Positions 42,068 through 49,110 of a stretch of DNA of 64,000 bases are shown one piece after another. Within the stretch, counting starts at the first letter, position 1. Every line of letters starts with the position of its first letter. This stretch comes from Bowmanella dokdonensis (GTDB taxonomy: Bacteria > Pseudomonadota > Gammaproteobacteria > Enterobacterales > Alteromonadaceae), in the NCBI RefSeq assembly GCF_017254865.1, contig NZ_JAFKCV010000001.1, forward strand, positions 558,001 to 622,000, given 5' to 3'. The notes below the pieces were generated by a model that did not search any database, had not been told where the DNA came from, and saw only the letters and a program-made list of their open reading frames with translations. The translations under genes and the position numbers were made by a program.

Positions 42068-43237
42068 ATGACAGATCGTCTGCCCAGAGACAGAAAAAAT
42101 GATTACACCCAGGAAATGGCCAGCCAGCGCCGGGAATTTCTATCTGATAAGACAGGCGAAAGCCTGGAGCTCACCGGCCAGTACAGTATCGATCCTGCCG
42201 TCTTGCCGGGCAATATCGAAAATTTTATCGGCATAGTGCAAATGCCGGTGGGGATTGCCGGTCCGGTACAGGTTAATGGCGAACATGCCAACGGATTGTT
42301 TTATGTGCCCCTTGCCACCACCGAAGGCACACTTGTAGCCAGTTACAGCCGCGGTATGCGGGTGATCAATGAATGTGGCGGGGTAATGACCACCGTAGTA
42401 GAGCAATTCATGCAGCGGGCACCGGCCTTTTTATTTGAAAACGCCCGCCAGGCCAGGGATTTTGGCCAGTGGGTCAATGAGCACTTCGGAGAGATAGCTG
42501 AAGTGGCTCAGAGCACCAGCAGTATCGCCAAGCTGCAACATATCGAGCAATGGTCGGTGGCCCGCAGTCGTTACTTGCGCTTTAACTACACCACCGGCGA
42601 TGCGGCGGGGCAAAACATGGTCAGTAAAGCCACGCTGGCGGCCAGTGAGTGGATCAAGGCCAATTCACCCATTCCCTGTGACTACCTGCTGTCCGGTAAT
42701 ATGGATACGGACAAGAAACACTCCCAGTTGAATATGATCCACAGCCGGGGCAGAAGGGTCATAGCCGAGATAGTTCTGAAAAAGGACGTGGTGCGCCGTA
42801 TGCTGCACACCGATACCCGGATGATGGCTAAGGCGGCAGTCATGTCCAATATTGGCGCCAGGATAGCCGGCGCTGCCTACAATGGCCCCCATTCGGCCAA
42901 CGGTATCGCCTCATTGTTTATTGCTACGGGCCAGGATGAGGCCAATGTGGTGGAATCCCATGCCGGTCATATGTCCCACGAGTTACTGGACAATGACGAT
43001 CTCTATCTGTCGGTGACCCTGCCGTCCTTGATTGTGGCCACCTATGGCGGCGGCACCGGCCTGCCCACGCAAAAAGAATGTCTTAATCTGCTGGGGTGTT
43101 ACGGCAAAGGCAAGGCCAACAAGCTGGCTGAAATCGTCGCCGCCACCGTCCTGGCGGGCGACATTTCCCTGGCCTGCGCGGTCATCGCAGGACACTGGGT
43201 CAGCAGCCATGACAGGCTGGGGCGTAACCGCCCCTGA
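42068..43237 (+). CDS. Hydroxymethylglutaryl-CoA reductase (class I-like)
   Basis: HMG-CoA reductase makes mevalonate from HMG-CoA. The 389-residue protein, started at ATG 42068 (AAAGGACATGAA in front), has the catalytic Glu in LATTEGTLVASYSRG, the cofactor segment TTGDAAGQNMVSKAT, the catalytic Lys in NMDTDKKHSQLNMI, the Asp in TGQDEANVVESH, the ATYGGGTGLPTQ loop and a C-terminal His in GHWVSSHDR. These match class I (NADPH-type) enzymes; the N-terminal membrane domain of eukaryotes is absent. No other mevalonate gene lies nearby, and gammaproteobacteria normally use the MEP pathway, so the gene is probably horizontally acquired and its role is open. Confidence 0.88.
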   Translation: MTDRLPRDRKNDYTQEMASQRREFLSDKTGESLELTGQYSIDPAVLPGNIENFIGIVQMPVGIAGPVQVNGEHANGLFYVPLATTEGTLVASYSRGMRVINECGGVMTTVVEQFMQRAPAFLFENARQARDFGQWVNEHFGEIAEVAQSTSSIAKLQHIEQWSVARSRYLRFNYTTGDAAGQNMVSKATLAASEWIKANSPIPCDYLLSGNMDTDKKHSQLNMIHSRGRRVIAEIVLKKDVVRRMLHTDTRMMAKAAVMSNIGARIAGAAYNGPHSANGIASLFIATGQDEANVVESHAGHMSHELLDNDDLYLSVTLPSLIVATYGGGTGLPTQKECLNLLGCYGKGKANKLAEIVAATVLAGDISLACAVIAGHWVSSHDRLGRNRP

Positions 43238-43321
43238 TAATTACCCTTGCGGTTTGATTGAAAAAAGTTGTCGGCAGGGATACCTTGTAGGGCGTTGATA
43301 ACGACCCCACGAGGACTTTCC

Positions 43322-43735
43322 ATGCGCCTGTTGAGCTTGCTTCTGATCGTTGTGTCTGTAACGGTGTCGGCCGTCGGCTTTGGCTCTGTGAAGGTCGCTT
43401 TCAATGACCGCTCCCTCACCCTGGAGCTGGCCAAGAGCTATGAGCAGCGAGCCATGGGACTGATGCACAGAGAAACTCTGTGTGAGGATTGCGGCATGCT
43501 GTTCGAGTATGCACAGCCCAGGGAAATCAGCATGTGGATGAAAAACACCCTGATTCCGCTGGATGTGGCGTACCTGGACGGGGAGGGGAGAGTCCTGTCC
43601 ATCAAATCCATGCAGCCTCATGATTTGACACCTGTCAGCTCGGACCAACCGGCCAGTTATGCCTGGGAGATGAATCAGGGCTGGTTTGCTACCCAGGGAA
43701 TCAAGCCGGGCGACAGGGTGCAGATAGGCCATTAG
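43322..43735 (+). CDS. Exported DUF192 protein
   Basis: A 137-residue protein with a signal peptide (MRLLSLLLIVVSVTVSAVGF) and a DUF192 domain: the AMGLMHRETLCEDCGMLFEY and MWMKNTLIPLDVAYLDGEG segments are diagnostic. Two Cys (CEDC) lie in the loop. Function of the family is unknown. Start ATG at 43322 has GAGGACTTTCC upstream; the open frame extends 18 codons earlier without a ribosome binding site. Likely periplasmic. Confidence 0.87.
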   Translation: MRLLSLLLIVVSVTVSAVGFGSVKVAFNDRSLTLELAKSYEQRAMGLMHRETLCEDCGMLFEYAQPREISMWMKNTLIPLDVAYLDGEGRVLSIKSMQPHDLTPVSSDQPASYAWEMNQGWFATQGIKPGDRVQIGH

Positions 43736-43822
43736 TCAAAGGGAAAGCAATGTCGAAAGTGACAGTCCCTAATACAATTCTTCTATACTATTTCCTTTAT
43801 CGTACAGGCGGAATGTCAGGCA

Positions 43823-44203
43823 TTGTTTGAACACGGCGCTTTCAAGCTCAAAGTGGAAGGCAGGGTACTGCACACTTTCCCCGAAGGCAGTTTCAACCAG
43901 CCAGGTCTGGTGAAATATCGTCAGGCCGTGCTGGATGAAGTTGCAGGTCTTTCAGGATGGGTTTTGTTTGAACACCCCAGAAATATTGCGGCGGTCACTA
44001 ACGATGCCCTGACAGAACTCATCGATACCTACCGGCAAGCCCAGTTTAAGGGGTGCCTGGGGGTGGCCTGCGAGGTGGGCGCGCCGTTTGACAGTATCAT
44101 CAGTGCCAGACTGGACGACAGCATCGAGATGCCGGTGTGTTTCTCACAGGATGAGGAGCAACTGCGGGACTTTGTCAGCCAGTTGCTCAGCGCTTCTTTC
44201 TGA
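43823..44203 (+). CDS. Conserved-looking hypothetical protein, STAS/SpoIIAA-like size
   Basis: A 126-residue soluble protein beginning MFEHGAFKLKVEGRVLHTFP. No ATG is in frame; TTG at 43823 is the only sensible start, with GCGGA about ten bases before it. The alternating pattern and length recall small SpoIIAA/STAS-like proteins of Vibrio and Shewanella (phrases such as F-x-HG-x-F-x-V-x-V and G-S-F-N), but the match is from memory and weak. Function not assigned. Confidence 0.6.
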   Translation: MFEHGAFKLKVEGRVLHTFPEGSFNQPGLVKYRQAVLDEVAGLSGWVLFEHPRNIAAVTNDALTELIDTYRQAQFKGCLGVACEVGAPFDSIISARLDDSIEMPVCFSQDEEQLRDFVSQLLSASF

Positions 44204-44262
44204 TACCAAGGGGTCGCATGAAGGTCTGGTGGCGCTAAATCGAATGCGTGCAACACAGGTAG

Positions 44263-44378
44263 CGGGCATTTTGTCTTCGCCCGCAAGGAGCGCCATGGAT
44301 GGCGTGAAGTAGAACAACGCAGGAGCAGTTGTCGAGAGCGCCCAGAAAGGATTATTTCTGCGTTCCAGCTTCTCGACA
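44263..44378. repeat. Structured intergenic element with three nested or serial hairpins
   Basis: In the 262-base gap after the hypothetical gene: CGGGC/GCCCG (44263-44283), CGCCA-TGG-ATGGCG type hairpin (44290-44305), and a nested pair TGTCGAGA (44330-44337) with TCTCGACA (44371-44378) enclosing CAGAAA (44343-44348) and TTTCTG (44355-44360). Coding on either strand is not supported. It looks like an intergenic palindromic repeat of the genome or a small structured RNA. Confidence 0.5.
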
Positions 44379-44465
44379 TCGCACCACTATGCCTTCGAAG
44401 CCGCCCCTTGGACTAATCCTTTGTGGGCAGCTCTGATTGCACTAAAGATTACTCCGACTGGTATC

Positions 44466-45239
44466 CTATTTTTTGTCCAGCAGGCCTTTCAATTTATCTT
44501 TGGCTTTGTCCATCAGTTCATCCTTTTTCTCATCCAGTTTTTCCCTGGCTTTGTCCTTCACTTTTTCACGGATTTGGTCTTTGGCCTGATCAATCAGATT
44601 GGCCAGCATGCTGTTCATAATGGCGCTTCCCACCTGGTCGGCAGGCAAGCCATCCGGCACCCCAACCGGGTCGGCCGAAAAGGTGGGCAAGGTGATATCG
44701 AAGACCTTCTGTTCAAGCTGCAAGTCGCCTGTTTCCAGTGCGCTGATATCCAGCCTCAGGCGCGCATTGCTGACGGTGACTTGCTGCACCGCCAGTAAAG
44801 GAGCTGGTCCCTGCGCAGGATCTTTCGCCTGGTCCCGGTTAGCTGGTAGCGCGCTTTGCAGGTTGTCTTTCAGTATCATCAGGTTGGCCTGCCCCTGTGC
44901 ATTTACTTCGTAAAGAACCTCGGGGGCCTCGATCAACACTTCCTCAACCTGGTAGGGTTCGCTGGTGGCCGTACCCAGATCCAAGCGCACCTGGCCAAGA
45001 TGAAAAGCCTGGTTATCCGAGTAACCTTTGGGATTGTCGATATCCAGGCCGGATATGGTCAGACGTGTCTCGGTCCAGACCAGCTCAACGCTGCTGACCG
45101 TCACCGGTGTACCCAGCACCTTGCTGCCCTGCTTTTCCAACTGGGTACGGATCAGTTCATCGGCGCCGGAGGCCAGATAAATAAAGGCTCCGGCAAGAGC
45201 GAGCAAGAGAACAAGCAGGATTAACAGGAGTTTTTTCAT
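44466..45239 (-). CDS. AsmA-like envelope protein
   Basis: A 257-residue protein with an N-terminal transmembrane helix (LLLILLVLLLALAGAFIYLA) and an AsmA/Mce-type beta-rich region (VTVSSVELVWTETRLTISGL then DIDNPKGYSDNQAF). The last 60 residues are a highly charged Lys/Asp/Glu helix (repeats of DKAKDKLK type), probably a coiled coil. AsmA-like proteins are linked with lipid transport or outer-membrane assembly. Start ATG has AAAGGAAG upstream. Single gene. Confidence 0.75.
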   Translation of the reverse strand: MKKLLLILLVLLLALAGAFIYLASGADELIRTQLEKQGSKVLGTPVTVSSVELVWTETRLTISGLDIDNPKGYSDNQAFHLGQVRLDLGTATSEPYQVEEVLIEAPEVLYEVNAQGQANLMILKDNLQSALPANRDQAKDPAQGPAPLLAVQQVTVSNARLRLDISALETGDLQLEQKVFDITLPTFSADPVGVPDGLPADQVGSAIMNSMLANLIDQAKDQIREKVKDKAREKLDEKKDELMDKAKDKLKGLLDKK

Positions 45240-45322
45240 CGGGGCTTCCTTTGCGGTGGTTGTCAGGCAAATTGAATCAATTGCTGGTCCTTATCCTAGA
45301 GCAAACTCACCGGGTTACCAAA

Positions 45323-46246
45323 TCATTCACTCCCGATGCGCTTACCCTGCAGGCCTCCGGTATGGAGGGCCAGCACCTTGCTGCCAGCAGGGAAAAAGCC
45401 GCTTTGGCACAGGGATTTAAGGGCAAAAAACAGCTTTCCGCTGTAGACAGGCTCTACGGGCAGACCTGTCTGCAGGCTGAAATGCCGGCAGAAATCCCGC
45501 AAGGGGGCGGGAGCTTTGGCATAACCGCCAAAATGAAAGTCATGGCATATCTGCCAGTCACAGGCGCCGGGATCGCTGACCAGATCCATCACCTCCTGTT
45601 CCAGATAGCCCCGCCCCCTGAGTACGGCAATGCCTATCAATTGGGCGCGGCAACGTGCCCTGATCAGTCCGGCCAGGGTACCGCCACTGCCCACAGGAAG
45701 AAGGATATGGGTAACATCCTGTTCCAGCTCATTTAACAGCTCCCCTACGCCCGGCAGTGCCTGGGGTTGGCTTCCGCCTTCTGGAATAATCAAGGCGTGA
45801 GGATGAACATGTTGCAGTTGTTGCAGGAAATCCGGCTCAGTTCGCCGGCGATAGTGTTGTTTATCCAGATAGCGGACCTGCGCGCCCCAGGCTTTCAGAT
45901 CCTGCAGCATGGGGGTGGGTTGATGCCGATAGTCGCCCCTGATCAGGGCCGTCAACTGAATGCCCAGTTTCCAGCAACAATAACCCAGAGCATGCAGGTG
46001 GTTGGAGTGACCGCCGCCAAAGCTGACTATTTCTCCCACCTGAGCGCACAGACCATCAAGCAGGGCATATTTAAGCTTCCGCCATTTGTTGCCTGAGATA
46101 ACCGGATGGATTAGATCGTCCCGCTTAATCCAGAGTTGCAGTGATTCGCAGCCCGGCCAGCCCGGATCGAGCTTCTGTACTGGCGAGGGCAGACTGATGC
46201 CCAGGCGGGAGATTAATTTTGCTTCAGCTTGCGGGTCGGTTGGCAC
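45323..46246 (-). CDS. PLP-dependent ACC deaminase / D-cysteine desulfhydrase family enzyme
   Basis: A 307-residue fold-type II PLP enzyme. The cofactor lysine is in VISGNKWRKLKYAL (about residue 53), followed by FGGGHSNHLHALGYC and the phosphate-binding VGSGGTLAGLIRA. This is the ACC deaminase / D-cysteine desulfhydrase family; substrate cannot be decided by eye, and D-cysteine or another D-amino acid is more usual than ACC for such marine homologues. Start is GTG with a weak ribosome binding site, so the exact N-terminus is uncertain. Divergent from the MAPEG gene with only 33 bases between. Confidence 0.83.
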   Translation of the reverse strand: MPTDPQAEAKLISRLGISLPSPVQKLDPGWPGCESLQLWIKRDDLIHPVISGNKWRKLKYALLDGLCAQVGEIVSFGGGHSNHLHALGYCCWKLGIQLTALIRGDYRHQPTPMLQDLKAWGAQVRYLDKQHYRRRTEPDFLQQLQHVHPHALIIPEGGSQPQALPGVGELLNELEQDVTHILLPVGSGGTLAGLIRARCRAQLIGIAVLRGRGYLEQEVMDLVSDPGACDWQICHDFHFGGYAKAPAPLRDFCRHFSLQTGLPVEPVYSGKLFFALKSLCQSGFFPAGSKVLALHTGGLQGKRIGSE

Positions 46247-46279
46247 TATGCTGATATGTCCTGAACTGGAGAACGACTA

Positions 46280-46693
46280 ATGTACATGATTCTGCTTTGT
46301 CTGTTTATCGCCACCCTGCTGCCGATTCTGGCCAAGGCACCTCTGGCTTTGGCCCAGGTGCGCGATGGTGGTTACGACAATCATCATCCCCGCTCCCAGC
46401 AGGCCCGACTGACCGGATTTGGCGCCAGGGCCAAGGCTGGTCACGAAAACGCCTTCGAAGCCCTGGTACTGTTCACCCCCGGAGCCCTTGGGGTGATTGC
46501 CACCGACGCCGTCAGTATGTTTACCGAGACCCTGGCGGTGGGCTTTGTGCTGGCCAGGGTGGCTTATCATATCTGTTATCTGCTGGACTGGGACAAGCTA
46601 CGCAGCCTGGTCTGGGCGACAGGCTTTATCTGCTCGTTGCTGTTGATGTGGGAAGCGGTCAGCCTGGTGGCCCTGCCGGATAGCGGCGGATAA
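46280..46693 (+). CDS. MAPEG-family membrane protein
   Basis: A 137-residue protein with four hydrophobic helices and the MAPEG signature RARAKAGHENAFEAL-type segment (here GARAKAGHENAFEALVLF), normally involved in glutathione-dependent chemistry or eicosanoid-like metabolism in eukaryotes; bacterial roles are mostly unknown. The ATG at 46280 has GGAG at a good distance. Its 3' end overlaps the convergent aceK gene by 35 bases. Confidence 0.86.
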   Translation: MYMILLCLFIATLLPILAKAPLALAQVRDGGYDNHHPRSQQARLTGFGARAKAGHENAFEALVLFTPGALGVIATDAVSMFTETLAVGFVLARVAYHICYLLDWDKLRSLVWATGFICSLLLMWEAVSLVALPDSGG

Positions 46694-48392
46694 AACGTTG
46701 CGATTCCGGGTAAGGCAGCACATCTTTCAGTTTGCCCCTGGCCACTTCCTGTTGGACCTGTCGCCACCAGCGGGGATCCATCAGTTCCGGGTGTAGCTGT
46801 TTCAACAGCGCCTTGAGATGGCGTTTTCCGACAATAAAGTGTTCGAATTGCTCAGGGAACACATCATCCGGTGCCACAGACAGGGTATCCAGCGCATAGG
46901 GATCGTCTGATCTGGGCAGTTCCCGGAAATTTCGCTCGGCCATATAACAGATCTCATCATAGTCATAGAAGATAACCCGGCCGTGGCGGGTAATGCCGAA
47001 GTTTTTATGCAGCATGTCACCGGGGAAAATGTTGGCAGCGGCAATCTGCTTGATGCAAAGACCCAGATCGTCGATGGCATGATGAATTTTCTGCTCGTCC
47101 GTTTCCTGCTCCAGAAAGATATTCAGCGGCGTCATTTTACGCTCAATATACAAATGGGTGATGATGATTTCAGTGTCAGTCAGTTCAATACTACTGCGGG
47201 CCACATCGAGAAGCTCGTCGAGCAGGGCCTGGCTGATCCTGTGTCTGGGCAGACGGAAGTTCACATATTCATGGGTGTCGGCCATGCGTCCGACCCTGTC
47301 ATGCATCTTGACCAGCCGGTAGCAGTCTTTGACATGCTGCCGGGTGATTTTCTTGCTCTCGGCAAATTCGTCCTTGATCACCTTGAACACCACCCCATAG
47401 GAGGGCAGGTGAAAGACCGCCATCACCAGGCCGCGGATCCCCGGCGCCGCTTCGAACAGATCCTGACTTTGTTGCAGATGCTGGAGAAAATTGCGGTAAA
47501 AGACCGTTTTGCCATGTTTGTAGTAACCGAGGGATATATAGAGTTCAAAATGCTTCTTGTTGGGTAACAGTTCCTGCAGAAAAGCCACCACTTCGGCCGG
47601 ATGTTGGGTATCCACCATAAAATAGGAACGGGCAAAGCCGAACAGCACGCTTAGATCCCGTTTGGCGGTCAGCAGGGTGTCGATAAAGAGCTGGCCCTGG
47701 CGGTTGTGGAGGATGGGCAGAATAAAGGGGATCTGCCGGTCATCTGCCCACATGCGGCCAATCAGATAGGCCGCCTTATTGCGGAAGAACACCGGCTGGA
47801 GAATTTCCACCGACCGAATCCGTGCAAGCTCCCGGGTGCTGAAGGTGTCACGTAAATAGCGTTCCACATACCCCAAGTCCCGGGGCATATCTTCAAACTC
47901 AAGCTTGAAACGATATCTGCCCATTATGGCAAGCAGGGTCTGGTTGATAGTGCCGCTGGCATCAAATTGGTTAACCAGGGATTGTCGCACCTGTCCGGCC
48001 AGATAGCAGCGACTGGGCAGCACAAACATGATGTCGTCGTCGATACGCCGGTGTTTGAAGAGCCGTCCGATGACCGAATTGTAAAAGGTCTCGGCCAATT
48101 CGAATTGCGGGTGATCGGCCAATTGTTTAAGGTATTGGTGCTTCAGGTCCAGCCAGAAGGTCTTATCCTGCAGGTGGGGATGGAGGCTCTGGTAAATGTC
48201 GCTGACAACGGCCGCCAGACTCTGGTCATAAATGGCAATACGTTCCCTGGAGGCGGCCTGGGCATCGGCCCACCTGGCCTGTTCAAAGCGTTGCTGCGCG
48301 GCACCGGTGATGCGGCTGTACCAGCGAAAGCTTTGTTCAAAACCCTTGAGGATTTGATAGGCCATAGCCTGTGGGTTAGAAGTTTGCAGCAA
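46659..48392 (-). CDS. aceK: Isocitrate dehydrogenase kinase/phosphatase
   Basis: AceK phosphorylates and dephosphorylates isocitrate dehydrogenase, sending carbon to the glyoxylate shunt. The 577-residue protein aligns with E. coli AceK over its length: AQQRFEQARWADAQAA, FIDTLLTAKRDLSVLFGFAR, EAPGIRGLVMAVF, FKVIKDEF, DRVGRMADTHEYVNF, ERKMTPLNIFLEQ, AANIFPGDMLHKNFGITRHG (catalytic loop) and VIFYDYDEICYM. The start is TTG with GGAGG four bases upstream, giving an N-terminus comparable to E. coli; ATG at 48365 is the alternative. aceB and aceA are not adjacent. Confidence 0.96.
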   Translation of the reverse strand: MLQTSNPQAMAYQILKGFEQSFRWYSRITGAAQQRFEQARWADAQAASRERIAIYDQSLAAVVSDIYQSLHPHLQDKTFWLDLKHQYLKQLADHPQFELAETFYNSVIGRLFKHRRIDDDIMFVLPSRCYLAGQVRQSLVNQFDASGTINQTLLAIMGRYRFKLEFEDMPRDLGYVERYLRDTFSTRELARIRSVEILQPVFFRNKAAYLIGRMWADDRQIPFILPILHNRQGQLFIDTLLTAKRDLSVLFGFARSYFMVDTQHPAEVVAFLQELLPNKKHFELYISLGYYKHGKTVFYRNFLQHLQQSQDLFEAAPGIRGLVMAVFHLPSYGVVFKVIKDEFAESKKITRQHVKDCYRLVKMHDRVGRMADTHEYVNFRLPRHRISQALLDELLDVARSSIELTDTEIIITHLYIERKMTPLNIFLEQETDEQKIHHAIDDLGLCIKQIAAANIFPGDMLHKNFGITRHGRVIFYDYDEICYMAERNFRELPRSDDPYALDTLSVAPDDVFPEQFEHFIVGKRHLKALLKQLHPELMDPRWWRQVQQEVARGKLKDVLPYPESQRFIRRYPAGPPG

Positions 48393-48485
48393 ACCACCTC
48401 CGGACAGGGACGGTATGGAGTAAGGGCTGCCACCGTGGCGGCCGGACTAACCGACATAATAACGATAAAAGAGAAGGCAATACCA

Positions 48486-48872
48486 GTGAACGGATTTCCC
48501 ATCTTGATTTGTGACGACTCTATGCTGGCCAGAAAGTCGGCCAGAAAAGCCCTGCCCAGGGACTGGCTGGTGGATGTCACCTATGCGGCCAATGGCCGGG
48601 AAGCCGTCCAGGCGCTGCAGAACCAACATTTTGGTCTGGTGCTGCTGGACCTGACCATGCCGGAGATGGACGGGGTGCAGATACTGGAAGCCATACGCGA
48701 GCATAAATGGGAAACTTTTGTGATCGTGATCTCGGGTGATATCCAGCCGCAAATGAAGGACAGGGTCATGAGTCTCGGGGCCCTGGATTTCATCAACAAA
48801 CCGGTTAAAGCAGAACGCTTGGGGGCCATACTGGAAATGTACGGACTCTTTCAGGCCAGTCTGGTCGAATAA
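48486..48872 (+). CDS. Single-domain CheY-like response regulator
   Basis: A 128-residue receiver domain: acidic pocket ICDDS near residue 9, phospho-acceptor Asp in LVLLDLTMPEMDG (about 55), the Ser of VIVISGD and Lys of FINKPVKAERL. No output domain. GTG at 48486 has AGAAGG eight bases before it; the open frame extends far upstream but runs antisense through aceK and lacks homology there. Such regulators are often paired with a CheX/CheC phosphatase, but none is adjacent. Confidence 0.87.
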   Translation: MNGFPILICDDSMLARKSARKALPRDWLVDVTYAANGREAVQALQNQHFGLVLLDLTMPEMDGVQILEAIREHKWETFVIVISGDIQPQMKDRVMSLGALDFINKPVKAERLGAILEMYGLFQASLVE

Positions 48873-48892
48873 CTTATAGCCAAATGGATTGT

Positions 48893-48908
48893 TGACGTAT
48901 AGACGTCT
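48893..48908 (+). promoter_or_regulatory. Tandem MetJ-type met boxes upstream of thrL
   Basis: TGACGTAT (6 of 8) is followed without gap by AGACGTCT (8 of 8), the MetJ consensus half-site. The second box is centred in a perfect 14-bp palindrome TATAGACGTCTATA (48898-48911). It overlaps a TTGACG that could be the minus-35 box and ends 20 bases before the leader peptide start, a suitable position for repression of thrA by MetJ and S-adenosylmethionine. The third adjoining 8-mer does not match, so the site is short. Confidence 0.6.
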
Positions 48909-48927
48909 ATATGGCAAATTGAAACGC

Positions 48928-48996
48928 ATGAAAACCATCCGCCACACCACCAGCATGATGACGATTACCACCCCAAGGGATGTGGTCGCTGGCTAG
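48928..48996 (+). CDS. thrL: thr operon leader peptide
   Basis: A 22-codon reading frame reads MKTIRHTT, SMMTITTP, RDVVAG then TAG. It contains six Thr and two Ile codons in 22, like the E. coli thrL peptide, and is placed 20 bases upstream of an intrinsic terminator and 114 bases before thrA. Stalling at Thr (and Ile) codons should leave the antiterminator free; reaching the stop should cover it. The ribosome binding site is weak. Confidence 0.88.
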   Translation: MKTIRHTTSMMTITTPRDVVAG

Positions 48997-49028
48997 TGCG
49001 CAAAAGAAATACCAACAAGCCCGCGACC
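48984..49028 (+). promoter_or_regulatory. Antiterminator pairing of the thr attenuator
   Basis: GGTCGCTGGCT at 48984-48994 can pair with AGCCCGCGACC at 49018-49028 over 11 positions with one mismatch. The 3' arm overlaps the 5' arm of the terminator stem, so the two structures exclude each other. The 5' arm is the last codons of thrL, as expected for ribosome-controlled attenuation. Confidence 0.75.
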
Positions 49029-49049
49029 CAAAAGGAAGCGGGCTTTTTT
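49017..49049 (+). terminator. thr operon attenuator (intrinsic terminator)
   Basis: AAGCCCGC, a 13-base loop, GCGGGCTT, with six T in a row from 49044. Perfect 8-bp stem located 62 bases before thrA. Confidence 0.88.
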
Positions 49050-49110
49050 AATTTCCGGGCCGGGGAAAAGCAACACCCGGAAGATTTGAGTTAAACAACA
49101 GGAGCAGCAG

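Noticed and set aside
47967-48485. Long N-terminal extension of the CheY-like regulator
   Set aside because: It runs antisense through aceK and resembles no domain; GTG at 48486 has a proper ribosome binding site and gives a complete receiver.
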